From positions 1,860,001 through 1,924,000 of the forward strand of contig CBDDED010000003.1 of assembly GCA_965226825.1 (NCBI GenBank): a stretch of 64,000 nt of DNA, given 5' to 3'. Both the position numbers and the translations under genes were made by a program. The notes under the pieces were generated by a model that ran no database searches, was not told where the DNA came from, and was given only the letters and a program-made list of their open reading frames with translations. Positions 8,191-16,707 of this stretch are shown in pieces (positions within the stretch are counted from its first letter, which is position 1; each line of letters starts with the position of its first letter). Origin of the DNA: Io17-Chloro-G2 sp965226825. Lineage in GTDB: Bacteria; Chloroflexota; Dehalococcoidia; Lucifugimonadales; UBA3495.

Positions 8191-9594
8191 TTAGGCGTAT
8201 TGATACTCTCTCAGGGAGACGATCAGCTGCAGCAGTTCGCCGACTCGCTCGGTGGACGCCTGGGACGACTCCCCGGTATCCCAGCGGACCTCTCCTTTTT
8301 CACTGGTGTAATCCACCAATTCCTTGTGGCTTTCCGGCGTAACTTCCAGCGGGCCCATCAGGTCCAGGCAGCCGTCCACCAGTTGTTCCGGGGTCTGGCT
8401 GCCCTGGGTCCGGAGGCGGGCAATCATCGACTGGATGCCGGGCCGGCTGGTGTCCCCCACGTAATCGGCGGTGAAATTGACGCGGCGCATCAGGGAGCCG
8501 CTGTTAATCCACTCGGAACCGGTGTGCCAGCCTTCCACGCTGGGAGGGTTCAGCAGGTCCTGACCCATGTAGCAAGGCTGCCGGGCCAGGTCGCCGATGC
8601 CGGGAGCGGGAAACTCGGCGCCGCCCACCAATCGCAGCGTACCCACGACCACTTCGGTGGGGCTCTTCAGGCGAGCGAACCGGGACTCTTTGAAGAAATC
8701 GGAGTTAAACAACACCCGGAGCACCGAGCGGATGTCGTAATTCGATTCGATGAAAGTATCGGTCAAAAGATCGATGGCGGCCTCATCGCGGGGCGGGGTT
8801 ACGGCCCAAGCTGGGACCTGAGCCTCGTCTGCGACGAAGAAATTGTAAAGGTGACGGGCGATGAACTGGGCGGTAGCGGGCTGGCTGCAAATGATGTGGA
8901 TGATGTCTTCGCCGTTAAAGGCGCCGGTTTCGCCCAGGAAAGTCTTTTCAGTGTCGTCGTGGTTCTCATCCTTGTATTCAAAGAACCAGTCAGTCCGGCC
9001 GATGGGTCCGCGTGGAAGCTTGGGGCGGATGGTCCAACCGGTGAAAGCCCGGGAACACTCCCGAACGTCAACCTCGGTATAGTTGCCGACACCCATGCTG
9101 AACAACTCCAGCAACTCACGACCCCAGTTTTCGTTGACCGCATCGGCCGTGTTTTCGCAGTTGTCCAACCAGTAAATCATCGCCGGGTTTTTAGCCAACT
9201 CCAGCAACAACTCCTTGTAGTTGCCCATGCCCTTGTCCCGGAATAGCACGATCATGTCGTTGACTTCGTCGTAGTGGTCCACCTTGGACACGCCGGTGGC
9301 GAACACCTGGTGCCAGAACAGGGTCATTTTTTCCGCCAGGGGCTCACTGGTGTTCAGCATGGACCGCATCCATTCGGCGGCTCCCATGCCCTGGATCGTC
9401 CCCGGACGCCAGGCCCACGGATGGTAGCGCATCATTTCAGACCGGTCCTGCTCTGCGGGGGACCCGGTATCAAGCAACTCGTCGACCGTGGCCTCGTATC
9501 CATTGGAAGCCCTGGCTTCCAGTTCTTCCCTGGTAGCGCCAAACCCGGCCCGCCGCATCAGGTGGGCCATCAAGGCAATCTCTTCACTAGCCAT
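8191..9594 (-). CDS. DUF1800 family protein (cluster copy 1)
   Basis: A DUF1800 protein, a family of unknown activity that is habitually encoded beside DUF1501. Recognisable blocks are HLMRRAGFGAT at the N-terminus, MTLFWHQVFATG, NENWGRELLELFSMG, CSRAFTGW, RHLYNFFV and PPSVEGWHTG. No signal peptide is seen. I place the start at ATG 9594, not the upstream GTG, because GAGGTG precedes it and the paralogue at 47862 starts in the same way (MANKED versus MASEEI). It is first in the operon, preceded by a sigma70-like promoter at 9640-9669. By eye it shares more than half its residues with the copy at 47862-49271. Confidence 0.9.
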   Translation of the reverse strand: MASEEIALMAHLMRRAGFGATREELEARASNGYEATVDELLDTGSPAEQDRSEMMRYHPWAWRPGTIQGMGAAEWMRSMLNTSEPLAEKMTLFWHQVFATGVSKVDHYDEVNDMIVLFRDKGMGNYKELLLELAKNPAMIYWLDNCENTADAVNENWGRELLELFSMGVGNYTEVDVRECSRAFTGWTIRPKLPRGPIGRTDWFFEYKDENHDDTEKTFLGETGAFNGEDIIHIICSQPATAQFIARHLYNFFVADEAQVPAWAVTPPRDEAAIDLLTDTFIESNYDIRSVLRVLFNSDFFKESRFARLKSPTEVVVGTLRLVGGAEFPAPGIGDLARQPCYMGQDLLNPPSVEGWHTGSEWINSGSLMRRVNFTADYVGDTSRPGIQSMIARLRTQGSQTPEQLVDGCLDLMGPLEVTPESHKELVDYTSEKGEVRWDTGESSQASTERVGELLQLIVSLREYQYA

Positions 9595-9639
9595 TCTGTT
9601 TACACCTCGCACTTTGACTACAAGCCAAAATCAGATTTG

Positions 9640-9669
9640 ATGATAACTTTTACGATTGTAACTCGTCAA
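9640..9669 (-). promoter_or_regulatory. Putative sigma70 promoter of DUF1800 cluster copy 1
   Basis: On the minus strand TTGACG (9664-9669) and TATCAT (9640-9645) are 18 bases apart, about 40 bases before the DUF1800 start. The second cluster has TTGACA-17-TATCAT in the same place, which supports both. Confidence 0.55.
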
Positions 9670-10330
9670 TGGCGGGTCTGGGTAAGCGGCAGGCCTTTCC
9701 GTGCTCCCTCTCTCCCGGTGACCCGTGCCGCGAATTCGCTTTTTCCAACACAGATCCCCAGAGATATCCTGGCCTACCCAAGTCCTCCCCGCCCTCCGCG
9801 CAGGGCCTTTTCATCGTCATCAACCCCCACCCCCGTCTTTCTCACCGCAGTGGGAATCCAGAGCCCTTTCTCCCATCCAAGCTGATGCGGGTCCGAAGGA
9901 CCGCTCCAAGTAGGACGTCGGCCTGCCCACCCAGTCCTCCCCGCCCTATGCGCAGGGCCTTTTCATCACCATTACCCCCCACCCCCCGTCTTTCTCACCG
10001 CAGTGGGAATCCAGAGCCCTTTCGATGAGGAATCGGGCTTACCCGCGCGTTGAATGCCCTGCTTCGAGTTCGCCGGTTTTTCTAACCGTGTCAACGGAGA
10101 AACATGGCTCTGGCTTCCTGCTGTAGCCGGAATAACGAGAGACAATGAAAACGCCCCGAGAGACGGGGGTCGGGAGTGGATAAACCGGCGGCAATTGTGC
10201 AAAAGTGGGCGGTTGTTGTTAATATCTAGCGGAGTTGAGTGGACTGGTTGACTCCAAAAAGGTACCGGTAGGCCCCGGCGAGACGCATTGAGGCCGGAAG
10301 TTCGGACTTGAGTGGGGCGATAGGAGCGTA
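9670..10330. repeat. Gene-free region with a tandem duplication and repeat-family copies
   Basis: No gene is supported here. A segment of about 94 bases is present twice with a period near 153 bases (9777-9870 and 9930-10024); each copy ends in a member of the dispersed repeat family (9833-9879 and 9989-10024). A diverged, oppositely oriented family member lies at about 10107-10141. The sequence following the first copy (about 9880-9930) resembles the sequence following the 54-bp array at 47299-47342. Confidence 0.65.
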
Positions 10331-10738
10331 ATGAGTACGTCGAAAACGGATGCAACAACAGGCAAAGAATTCCGGGTGGTGCACGGCGTCCAGGACCCAT
10401 CCACCACCACCCAGACCAGGGGCATGGTGCGCCGGCCCGGCATAGACTCCAACACTGCCGGGGCCGAGAAAATCTGGCTGGGACACGTTACCTGCGCGCC
10501 CAACACGCTGGGCCCGCCGCACCACCACGGAGAGGCGGAAACCGCGGCCTACGTGCTTAGCGGGTCAATCAGGGTCTACTTTGGGGAAGACTTCAAGGAA
10601 TACATCGACGCCGGGCCGGGGGATTTCATTTTCGTCCCGGCCAACACCCCCCACATCGAAGGCAACGTAACCGACGAGCCCGCCGAAGCGGTTCTGTCCC
10701 GGGGCCCGGACAACATTGTGGTCAACCTGGGAGAATAG
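10331..10738 (+). CDS. Small cupin-domain protein
   Basis: A 135-residue single-domain cupin. The metal-binding motif 1 appears as GPPHHHGEAETAAYVLSG (His, His, Glu) and motif 2 as GDFIFVPANTPHIEGN with the last His ligand. Such proteins may be isomerases, dioxygenases or ligand sensors; the substrate is not evident. AGGAG precedes the ATG by four bases. An SDR gene follows after about 70 bases on the same strand, so the two probably act on related small molecules. Confidence 0.85.
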   Translation: MSTSKTDATTGKEFRVVHGVQDPSTTTQTRGMVRRPGIDSNTAGAEKIWLGHVTCAPNTLGPPHHHGEAETAAYVLSGSIRVYFGEDFKEYIDAGPGDFIFVPANTPHIEGNVTDEPAEAVLSRGPDNIVVNLGE

Positions 10739-10806
10739 CGGGGCCCCCGGCGCGGATTCAATGGGGTCGCAACAATGCAGTCCCAACCCCGAAATGAGGT
10801 GTAAAC

Positions 10807-11571
10807 GTGGCAGGTCAGTTAGAGGGTAAGGTTGCCCTGGTTACCGGCGCGGCGTCAGGCATTGGCCGAGCGGCGGCGATAGCTTTTGCGCGGGAAGGGG
10901 CCAAGGTGGTGGTTTCCGACGTAGACCAGGCGGGCGGGGAAGCCACGGTCAGGACTATCGAGGATTCCAACGGAGAGGCGTTGTGGGTCGCCGCGGACGT
11001 GTCCGATTCGGGACAGGTCCAGGAACTGGTGGAAAGGACCGTCTCGGCCTACGGCAGGCTGGACTGCGCATTTAACAACGCTGGAATCACGGTCACCCGC
11101 AGGACTCCGATGGTTGATTTAACCGAGGCAGAGTGGGACCGGTTGATTGGCATAAACCTGAAGGGCGTGTGGCTGTGCCTGAAGTATGAAATCCCGGAAA
11201 TGATCAAGAACGGAGGCGGGGCAATCGTGAACACCTCCTCCACGGCAGGACTGGTGGGGAGCCGGGGGCTTGCTTCCTACGTTGCCAGCAAACACGGGGT
11301 TGCGGGCCTCACCAAGGCGGCGGCGCTGGAGCATTCCCAAGACCGGATTAGGGTCAACGCCGTCTGTCCGGGTCCAATCAGGACCGCTCTGACCGAGGGG
11401 GTCATGGCGGCGAACGAGGGCGCCGAGGAACGGTATACGTCCAGGGCGCCAATGGGAAGAATGGGAATGCCCGAGGAAGTGGCGGAGGCGGTGGTCTGGC
11501 TCTGCTCCGATGCAGCGTCCTTTGTCACCGGCCACACGATGGCGGTCGACGGCGGGGTTGTCGCCCAATAA
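10807..11571 (+). CDS. SDR family NAD(P)-dependent oxidoreductase
   Basis: A classical short-chain dehydrogenase/reductase of 254 residues. It has the TGAASGIG cofactor motif at about 14-21, the NNAG motif, a catalytic Ser in NTSSTAGLVG, and YVASK with the Tyr and Lys of the active site. The Asp after the second strand (VVVSDVD) suggests NAD(H) preference. The C-terminal VTGHTMAVDGG is typical of the family. The GTG start is preceded by GAGGTG. It is paired with the upstream cupin gene. The substrate, likely a hydroxyl or keto compound, cannot be deduced. Confidence 0.92.
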   Translation: MAGQLEGKVALVTGAASGIGRAAAIAFAREGAKVVVSDVDQAGGEATVRTIEDSNGEALWVAADVSDSGQVQELVERTVSAYGRLDCAFNNAGITVTRRTPMVDLTEAEWDRLIGINLKGVWLCLKYEIPEMIKNGGGAIVNTSSTAGLVGSRGLASYVASKHGVAGLTKAAALEHSQDRIRVNAVCPGPIRTALTEGVMAANEGAEERYTSRAPMGRMGMPEEVAEAVVWLCSDAASFVTGHTMAVDGGVVAQ

Positions 11572-11695
11572 TTTCCGCCGAGACTACCGGGAAACAACCG
11601 GCCGGCGCGCCTAGAACTAGGGATCTCAAGCTCCGGGTCTTAACTGGCGGCCGCCGGGGCGCATGGGTGTATGGTTCCCGCTCCAGTGACCCGGT

Positions 11696-12880
11696 TCACA
11701 GGCCGAACTGCTTCGCCGCCTTGGCGAAACCGTCCATCGAGCCTTCCAAGACCCGGTCCTCAACGCAGTAGGATATTCGGAAGTGGCCCGGCGTACCAAA
11801 GCCCCGTCCTGGCACCGTCAGCACGTTGTGCTGCTGCAGTGCATCGACAAAGACCGTATCGTCGTCCACCGGGGACTTGGGGAACAGGTAAAACGCCCCC
11901 TGGGGTTTGACCACCGAATAACCCATTCCCGTTAGACTTTCCCACATGTAGTCGCGCTTCTGCTGGTAGTCGCCGACGTCCACGCTCACTCCCTGGAGAG
12001 CCCTCACTACGTGCTGCATCAGGGCCGGGGCGTTGACGAAGCCCAATGACCGGTTGCAAAAGGTCAGGCCGTCGGCCAACTCCGCCCGGCCGGGGTAATC
12101 GGGGTGGACCGCCACGTAGCCGATTCGTTCGCCGGGCAGGGCGAGGTCCTTGGCGTGGGAGTTGACCACGATAGTGTTGGGGTGGTGCGGGAAAACCTGG
12201 GGGTAGGCCATGCCATCATAGATGATTCGCCGGTAAGGCTCGTCGCTAATCACGAAGATTTCGGAACCGTGTTCGGCCTCTTTGCGGCGAAGCAATTCGC
12301 CGATGCCGGCGAGGACTTCCGAGGTGTAGATCACGCCTGATGGGTTATTGGGGGAGTTTATGATTATTGCCCGGGTCCGGTCGGTAACGGCGGCTTCCAG
12401 CGCCTGCAGGTCCGGCTGGAAATCCGGACCGGTGGAGACGATGACCGTCTGCCCGCTGTGGTTGTCGATGTAGTACCCGTACTCCACGAAATACGGCGAC
12501 AGTATGATGACTTCCTGGCCCGGGTTCAGGATGGTTTTCAACACCACGTTCAGGGCGGCAGCGGCGCCGCAGGTCATCACGATGTCGCCAGCAGAGAAAT
12601 TCAGGCCAGTTTCCGATTTCAGGCTGTCGGCCACCGCCTGGCGGGTCGCCGGGTATCCATTGTTGGGCATATAGCGATGCATTCCGGGGGCGGGGTTCTC
12701 GGCCAGCCTCCGCAATTCCCGGCGGAACTCCTCAGGCGGTTCCACGACCGGGTTGCCGAGGGACAGATCAAAAACGTTTTCCTCACCCAGTTGGGCTTTC
12801 AACGCTATCCCGGTCTCAAACATACGGCGGATCCAGCCGCCTTCGTCCATGAAACCGCGAACCTTTGTAGACACCGCCAT
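11696..12880 (-). CDS. PLP-dependent aminotransferase class I/II
   Basis: A fold-type I aminotransferase of about 394 residues. Features are CGAAAALNVVLKTI (cofactor phosphate contact), INSPNNPSGVIYTSEVL, ISDEPYRRIIYDG with the ring-stacking residues, and NSHAKDLALPGERIGYVAV holding the catalytic Lys. The pattern fits aspartate/aromatic aminotransferases, but the usual SxSK is HAKD here. I place the start at ATG 12880 because GGGGGTGAG lies just upstream and the longer reading adds a low-complexity leader. It is convergent with the SDR gene. Confidence 0.88.
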   Translation of the reverse strand: MAVSTKVRGFMDEGGWIRRMFETGIALKAQLGEENVFDLSLGNPVVEPPEEFRRELRRLAENPAPGMHRYMPNNGYPATRQAVADSLKSETGLNFSAGDIVMTCGAAAALNVVLKTILNPGQEVIILSPYFVEYGYYIDNHSGQTVIVSTGPDFQPDLQALEAAVTDRTRAIIINSPNNPSGVIYTSEVLAGIGELLRRKEAEHGSEIFVISDEPYRRIIYDGMAYPQVFPHHPNTIVVNSHAKDLALPGERIGYVAVHPDYPGRAELADGLTFCNRSLGFVNAPALMQHVVRALQGVSVDVGDYQQKRDYMWESLTGMGYSVVKPQGAFYLFPKSPVDDDTVFVDALQQHNVLTVPGRGFGTPGHFRISYCVEDRVLEGSMDGFAKAAKQFGL

Positions 12881-13135
12881 GTACTCACCCCCGCCAGAAT
12901 CTCCCGCTAAAGGTCGCAACCGTAAGCGTTGCCCAGTGTTGTCCAAGGGAACCCGGAAGATTCGGCCAGCCGAGTTTAGCAACGGCCAATAGGGGTGTCA
13001 AAGCGCAGGAGGGTCTCAAGCCTGAGTCCGGTCGCGGCAACTTGTCTGATGACTCCGGTGGACGGCGGGTGCTACGATTGGGCTTGAGACGCCATAGTCA
13101 AACAATGGTCAAACTATGGATTGCAGGACTGCCCC

Positions 13136-14061
13136 GTGATATTTGACGTTCACGCCCACTTGATGGGCCCCGAGGTTCCCGGCCGGGCTTTCTGGGATGG
13201 GTTCACACGGCTGGCGGCGGTCCAATCGGGCCGGACCGAAGATAGGATTCGAGAGAGGCTCCAGGACATTTATGACCTGACCGGCGACCGGCTGATCCAA
13301 GACATGGATGAGGCTGGGGTTGACCGGGTGATGATAATGCCCATCGACTGGGGGCTGGTGCGCCCGTTCCAAGGGGAGGGCACCATGGGCATCTGGGAGC
13401 AGCACGTGCTCCATGCCCAGGTTGCCCGGAAACATCCCGACCGGATTGTGATGTTCGCCTGCTTCGACCCCAGGCGTCCCAACGCGGTGGACTTGCTGCA
13501 ACGGGCCGTGGACAGTTTGGGGGTTGTGGGCCTCAAGATTCACCCGGCGGCCGGGTTTTTCCCAAGCGACCGGGTTGTCTATCCAATGTACGAAAAAGCT
13601 CAGGAGCTGGGCTTGCCGGTGATGGTGCACACCGGTCCCGAGCCCAAGCCGTTGTACAGCCGCCATTGCCAGCCGGTTTACGTGGACGACGTGGCCGTGG
13701 ACTTTCCAGACTTGACGATAATATTGGCGCACGCCGGCATGGGAGCCTGGTGGCAGGAGGCGGCGGGAATCGCCGCGGTCTGCCCCAACGTCTATCTGGA
13801 ATTCTCGGGTTGGCAGCCCATGGCCCGGCTGCGGCCCTGGAGTTTTATTCAGCCCTGCGGTCGATGATAAGCACGGCCGGGCCCAGCCGGGTCCTATGGG
13901 GAAGTGATTACCCGGCCCTTCGCCTGCTGGTATCCGAGGCATCCTGGGCCAAGGCGCTGACCGACCCGCAACCGACGGCGGTGGAGCACGGTATCAGTTT
14001 CACCGAGGAAGAAATATCAGCCATAATGGGAAACAATGCGGCCCGTTTGCTGCGGATCTGA
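13136..14061 (+). pseudogene. Amidohydrolase-2 family protein broken by a frameshift
   Basis: A TIM-barrel metal-dependent hydrolase of the ACMSD/amidohydrolase-2 type. HAH of FDVHAHL near the N-terminus, GLKIHPAAGF, VMVHTGPEP and ILAHAGM supply metal-site residues. The last third, including LWGSDYP with the final Asp, lies in another frame. The reading frame shifts by -1 between about 13810 and 13840, where the first frame runs to a stop at 13867 and the other resumes at AALEFYSALRSM. Either the gene is a young pseudogene or there is a one-base assembly error. I prefer GTG 13136 (AGGA seven bases upstream) over TTG 13121. A second amidohydrolase follows. Confidence 0.8.
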
Positions 14062-14151
14062 TAACGCCTGACAGCCAGCGCGGAGACCTGAAAACGGGTC
14101 GAAATGAGTCAAACCGCCACTGAAAAAGCTTAAACGACCAGGGAGCGCAGA

Positions 14152-14973
14152 ATGCTTATAGTAGATGCCCAGGTCCACATTTGGAGGGTCGGACTGCCCA
14201 CCAATCCAGATCACCGTCAGATTCACGCCTATCTGGTGGAGGACCTGTTAAAGGAGATGGATGAAGGGGGCGTGGACGCCGCGGTGATCCACCCGCCGGG
14301 ATGGGACCCCAACGCAGGCGAGCAGGCCAACGAGGCCGCGGAACAGCACCCCGGCAGGCTGGCGGTACTGGGGAAGTTCCCCCTGGACGACCCGGCGAGC
14401 CGTGACCTGGTCAACGGTTGGAAAAAGCAGACGGGCATGCTGGGGTTGAGATTTACTTTCCAGGAGCCTCATCAGCAAACCTGGTTAACCGATGGCACTA
14501 TGGACTGGCTGTGGCCCGCCGCCGCGGAAGCCGAGTTGCCCGTGGCTTTGCTTGCCGCCAATATTCTGCCCGACGTGGCGGTCGTGGCGGAGCGGCATCC
14601 TAATGTGAAGTTGATAGTGGACCACATGGGTATCCCGCGGTTCGGCAAAGACGAATCCGGGTTCGCCAACTTTCCCCAGCTATTGGCGCTGGCCAGGTTT
14701 CCCAACGTGGCGGTGAAAGCCACGGGAGCGCCCAGCTACTCGACCCACCCGTACCCCTACCGGAACATCCACGACTACCTGCACCGGATTTACGATGCGT
14801 TTGGGCCAAACCGGATGTTCTGGGGGACTGACATCACCCGCATGCCCTGCACCTGGCGCGAGTGCGTCACGCTGTTCGCAGAGGAACTGCCGTGGTTGTC
14901 TGAGGAAGACAAGGAACTGGTCATGGGCCGGGCCCTGTGCCGGTTCCTGGACTGGGACCTGCCGGGGCTGTAG
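14152..14973 (+). CDS. Amidohydrolase-2 family metal-dependent hydrolase
   Basis: A TIM-barrel hydrolase or decarboxylase of 273 residues. It starts with IVDAQVHIW (the metal-binding HxH site is QVH here, so the first His of the usual DxHxH pattern is replaced by Gln). Further motifs are LGLRFTF, KLIVDHMGIPR and MFWGTDITRMP with the final Asp. The substrate is unknown; related enzymes open lactones or decarboxylate aromatic acids. GGAG precedes the ATG. It follows the frameshifted relative by about 90 bases, and the two may once have formed a pathway pair. Confidence 0.85.
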   Translation: MLIVDAQVHIWRVGLPTNPDHRQIHAYLVEDLLKEMDEGGVDAAVIHPPGWDPNAGEQANEAAEQHPGRLAVLGKFPLDDPASRDLVNGWKKQTGMLGLRFTFQEPHQQTWLTDGTMDWLWPAAAEAELPVALLAANILPDVAVVAERHPNVKLIVDHMGIPRFGKDESGFANFPQLLALARFPNVAVKATGAPSYSTHPYPYRNIHDYLHRIYDAFGPNRMFWGTDITRMPCTWRECVTLFAEELPWLSEEDKELVMGRALCRFLDWDLPGL

Positions 14974-15156
14974 CGGCCGGTGGGCGCTTCCGACTGGTTG
15001 GGCAACAAATATCAACCAAGCTAAATTAACCAACCCGGCGCATTCGAGGGTGTCTTGCGAGGATGCAGGACTCCGAGGTCGAATTCCGTGTCTACCGGTC
15101 TCCTCGGGACTGAATTAACCGGCGTTGGGGAGTTAGCCGAACACCAGGGTCGGGGT

Positions 15157-15837
15157 TCAGGAATTCCTGAGTCTCTGGACTTCCTCTTCCAATTGGCGGG
15201 CACGGGATTCGGCGTCGTCGGCACGGCCCCGTTCATCGCTCAATCTTACTATGTGCCGTCCGGTGCCGGGGTCGTACCAACCCAGCTGGCCTTGTTCCCA
15301 GCGGAGGTGCAAGTTTAGGACATCGCTGCGCCCCTGCCAGGTTTCGTCGTCAACCCGGTCAATGGAGATTGGCTCGTAAACGCCGTTGACCAAGCGGTCT
15401 CCGGCCAGGGCTGCGCCGTTGTGTTCGCCACCCGTATCGTCGAAGCGCCAGTATTCAAGGACACCCATGGCGGCGTAGCGTTCCCGCTTGGTGGTGGCGT
15501 CGCGCATGCCGGTTGTGTGGGAAGCGATTTCCAGAACGAAGTCCGGGGGCTTGCCCTGTTGGTCGATGACATATCCGTTGTGGCTATCGAAGGCTACGGG
15601 GTCCGCGTCGAAGGCGACCAGGAGGTCTGGCACGAGCATGTCGGTTTGCCTGCTGTTAAGGCTGGGGCTCAGATAGACCCCGCTAAACACAATCGTGGTT
15701 TCGGGATTCCCAAAATGGTTGGTCAAATGCGGGCCGTTGCCCAAGGCGTGGAAGAACTTGTAGGTGTTTATGTCCTCCGGTTGTGGAGGGTCGGGAAGCC
15801 GGAAGGCATTCTTCCCAGACGTAGATTTGGTGGTCAT
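15157..15837 (-). CDS. Uma2 family (DUF820) restriction-endonuclease-fold protein
   Basis: A 226-residue protein with the PD-(D/E)xK-like core of the Uma2 family. VPDLLVAFD carries the Asp and PPDFVLEIAS the Glu, followed by TKRERYAAMGVLEYW with the Lys. The C-terminus ends in a short coiled-coil (RARQLEEEVQRLRNS). Uma2 proteins are abundant in Cyanobacteria and Chloroflexota; no role is established. The ATG follows AAGAGGT. It stands alone downstream of the lipB operon. Confidence 0.85.
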   Translation of the reverse strand: MTTKSTSGKNAFRLPDPPQPEDINTYKFFHALGNGPHLTNHFGNPETTIVFSGVYLSPSLNSRQTDMLVPDLLVAFDADPVAFDSHNGYVIDQQGKPPDFVLEIASHTTGMRDATTKRERYAAMGVLEYWRFDDTGGEHNGAALAGDRLVNGVYEPISIDRVDDETWQGRSDVLNLHLRWEQGQLGWYDPGTGRHIVRLSDERGRADDAESRARQLEEEVQRLRNS

Positions 15838-15978
15838 GTTTGACCTCTTGGGCCAGCCTGGTTATTGGGGTTAAACGATATGGTAGCAGTTCGAGGGTTA
15901 ACGGGGTGGTTGCTAAACGCGGATGGCAACAGAAAAGTCTTGAAAACGGGCGCACCTGACGTCGTTCGGCGGACAACC

Positions 15979-16674
15979 TCACGGATTAAGCCCGACCCCC
16001 GGCAACGAGGGGCTGGGGTCTCCTTCCACCATGGTGAAACCCATTGCGCGGCCGAACTGATAGGACAGGCTGTAGCGCACCAGGTCTTCATCCACGGGCT
16101 GGCCCAGGGACTGGGACATGGAGGTGACGGGCCGGTCTTCTATTCCGCACGGAACGATGTGGTCGTAGTAGGAGAGATCGGTGTTGACGTTGATGGAGAG
16201 CCCGTGGAAGGCGACGCCGCCGCTGATTTTCACGCCGATGGCGCCAATTTTAGCGCCGTCTACCCAGACGCCGGTCAGTCCGTCCACCAGGTGGGCCTGT
16301 ATTTGCAGGTCGGCCAGGGTCTGGATGATAACCCGTTCCAGGGTCCTCACGTACTGCACCGGCCCGCCCCAGCCGCGCAGGTTCACCACCGGGTACGCCA
16401 CCAGTTGGCCCGGGCCGTGGAAAGTGACCTGGCCGCCCCGGTCCGTGTCGCAGACCGAAATTCCGCGGCTTGCTAGTTCCTGGGGGCTCAGACGGATGTG
16501 ATCCGAGGCTCCCAAGCGCCCGCGGGTGATGACCGGAGGGTGTTCCAGCAGCAGCAGAGTGTTGGGGATTCTCGCAGAGCGGACCGCGTCCGCAACACGG
16601 AGTTGCAGATCCTGGGCCTGCCGGTATTCAATCACGCCCAGGGGGACTATCTGGCAAATGGGGGGTGTAGGCAA
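15979..16674 (-). CDS. lipB: Octanoyl-[acyl carrier protein]:protein octanoyltransferase LipB
   Basis: Transfers octanoyl groups from acyl carrier protein to lipoyl domains, the first step of lipoate assembly. The protein (231 aa) shows LLLEHPPVITRGR, the RGGQVTFHGPGQLVAYPV block, the conserved Lys in GAIGVKISGGVAFHG, and the catalytic Cys in HIVPCGI. The start is TTG with AGGG upstream. It is the last gene of the operon E1alpha-E1beta-E2-lipB, 33 bases after E2, so the cell makes the modifier together with its lipoylated substrate. No lipA is in the window. Confidence 0.95.
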   Translation of the reverse strand: MPTPPICQIVPLGVIEYRQAQDLQLRVADAVRSARIPNTLLLLEHPPVITRGRLGASDHIRLSPQELASRGISVCDTDRGGQVTFHGPGQLVAYPVVNLRGWGGPVQYVRTLERVIIQTLADLQIQAHLVDGLTGVWVDGAKIGAIGVKISGGVAFHGLSINVNTDLSYYDHIVPCGIEDRPVTSMSQSLGQPVDEDLVRYSLSYQFGRAMGFTMVEGDPSPSLPGVGLNP

Positions 16675-16707
16675 TTTCCCTGGTCCCGGCGGGCGTTCAA
16701 GTCTGGC

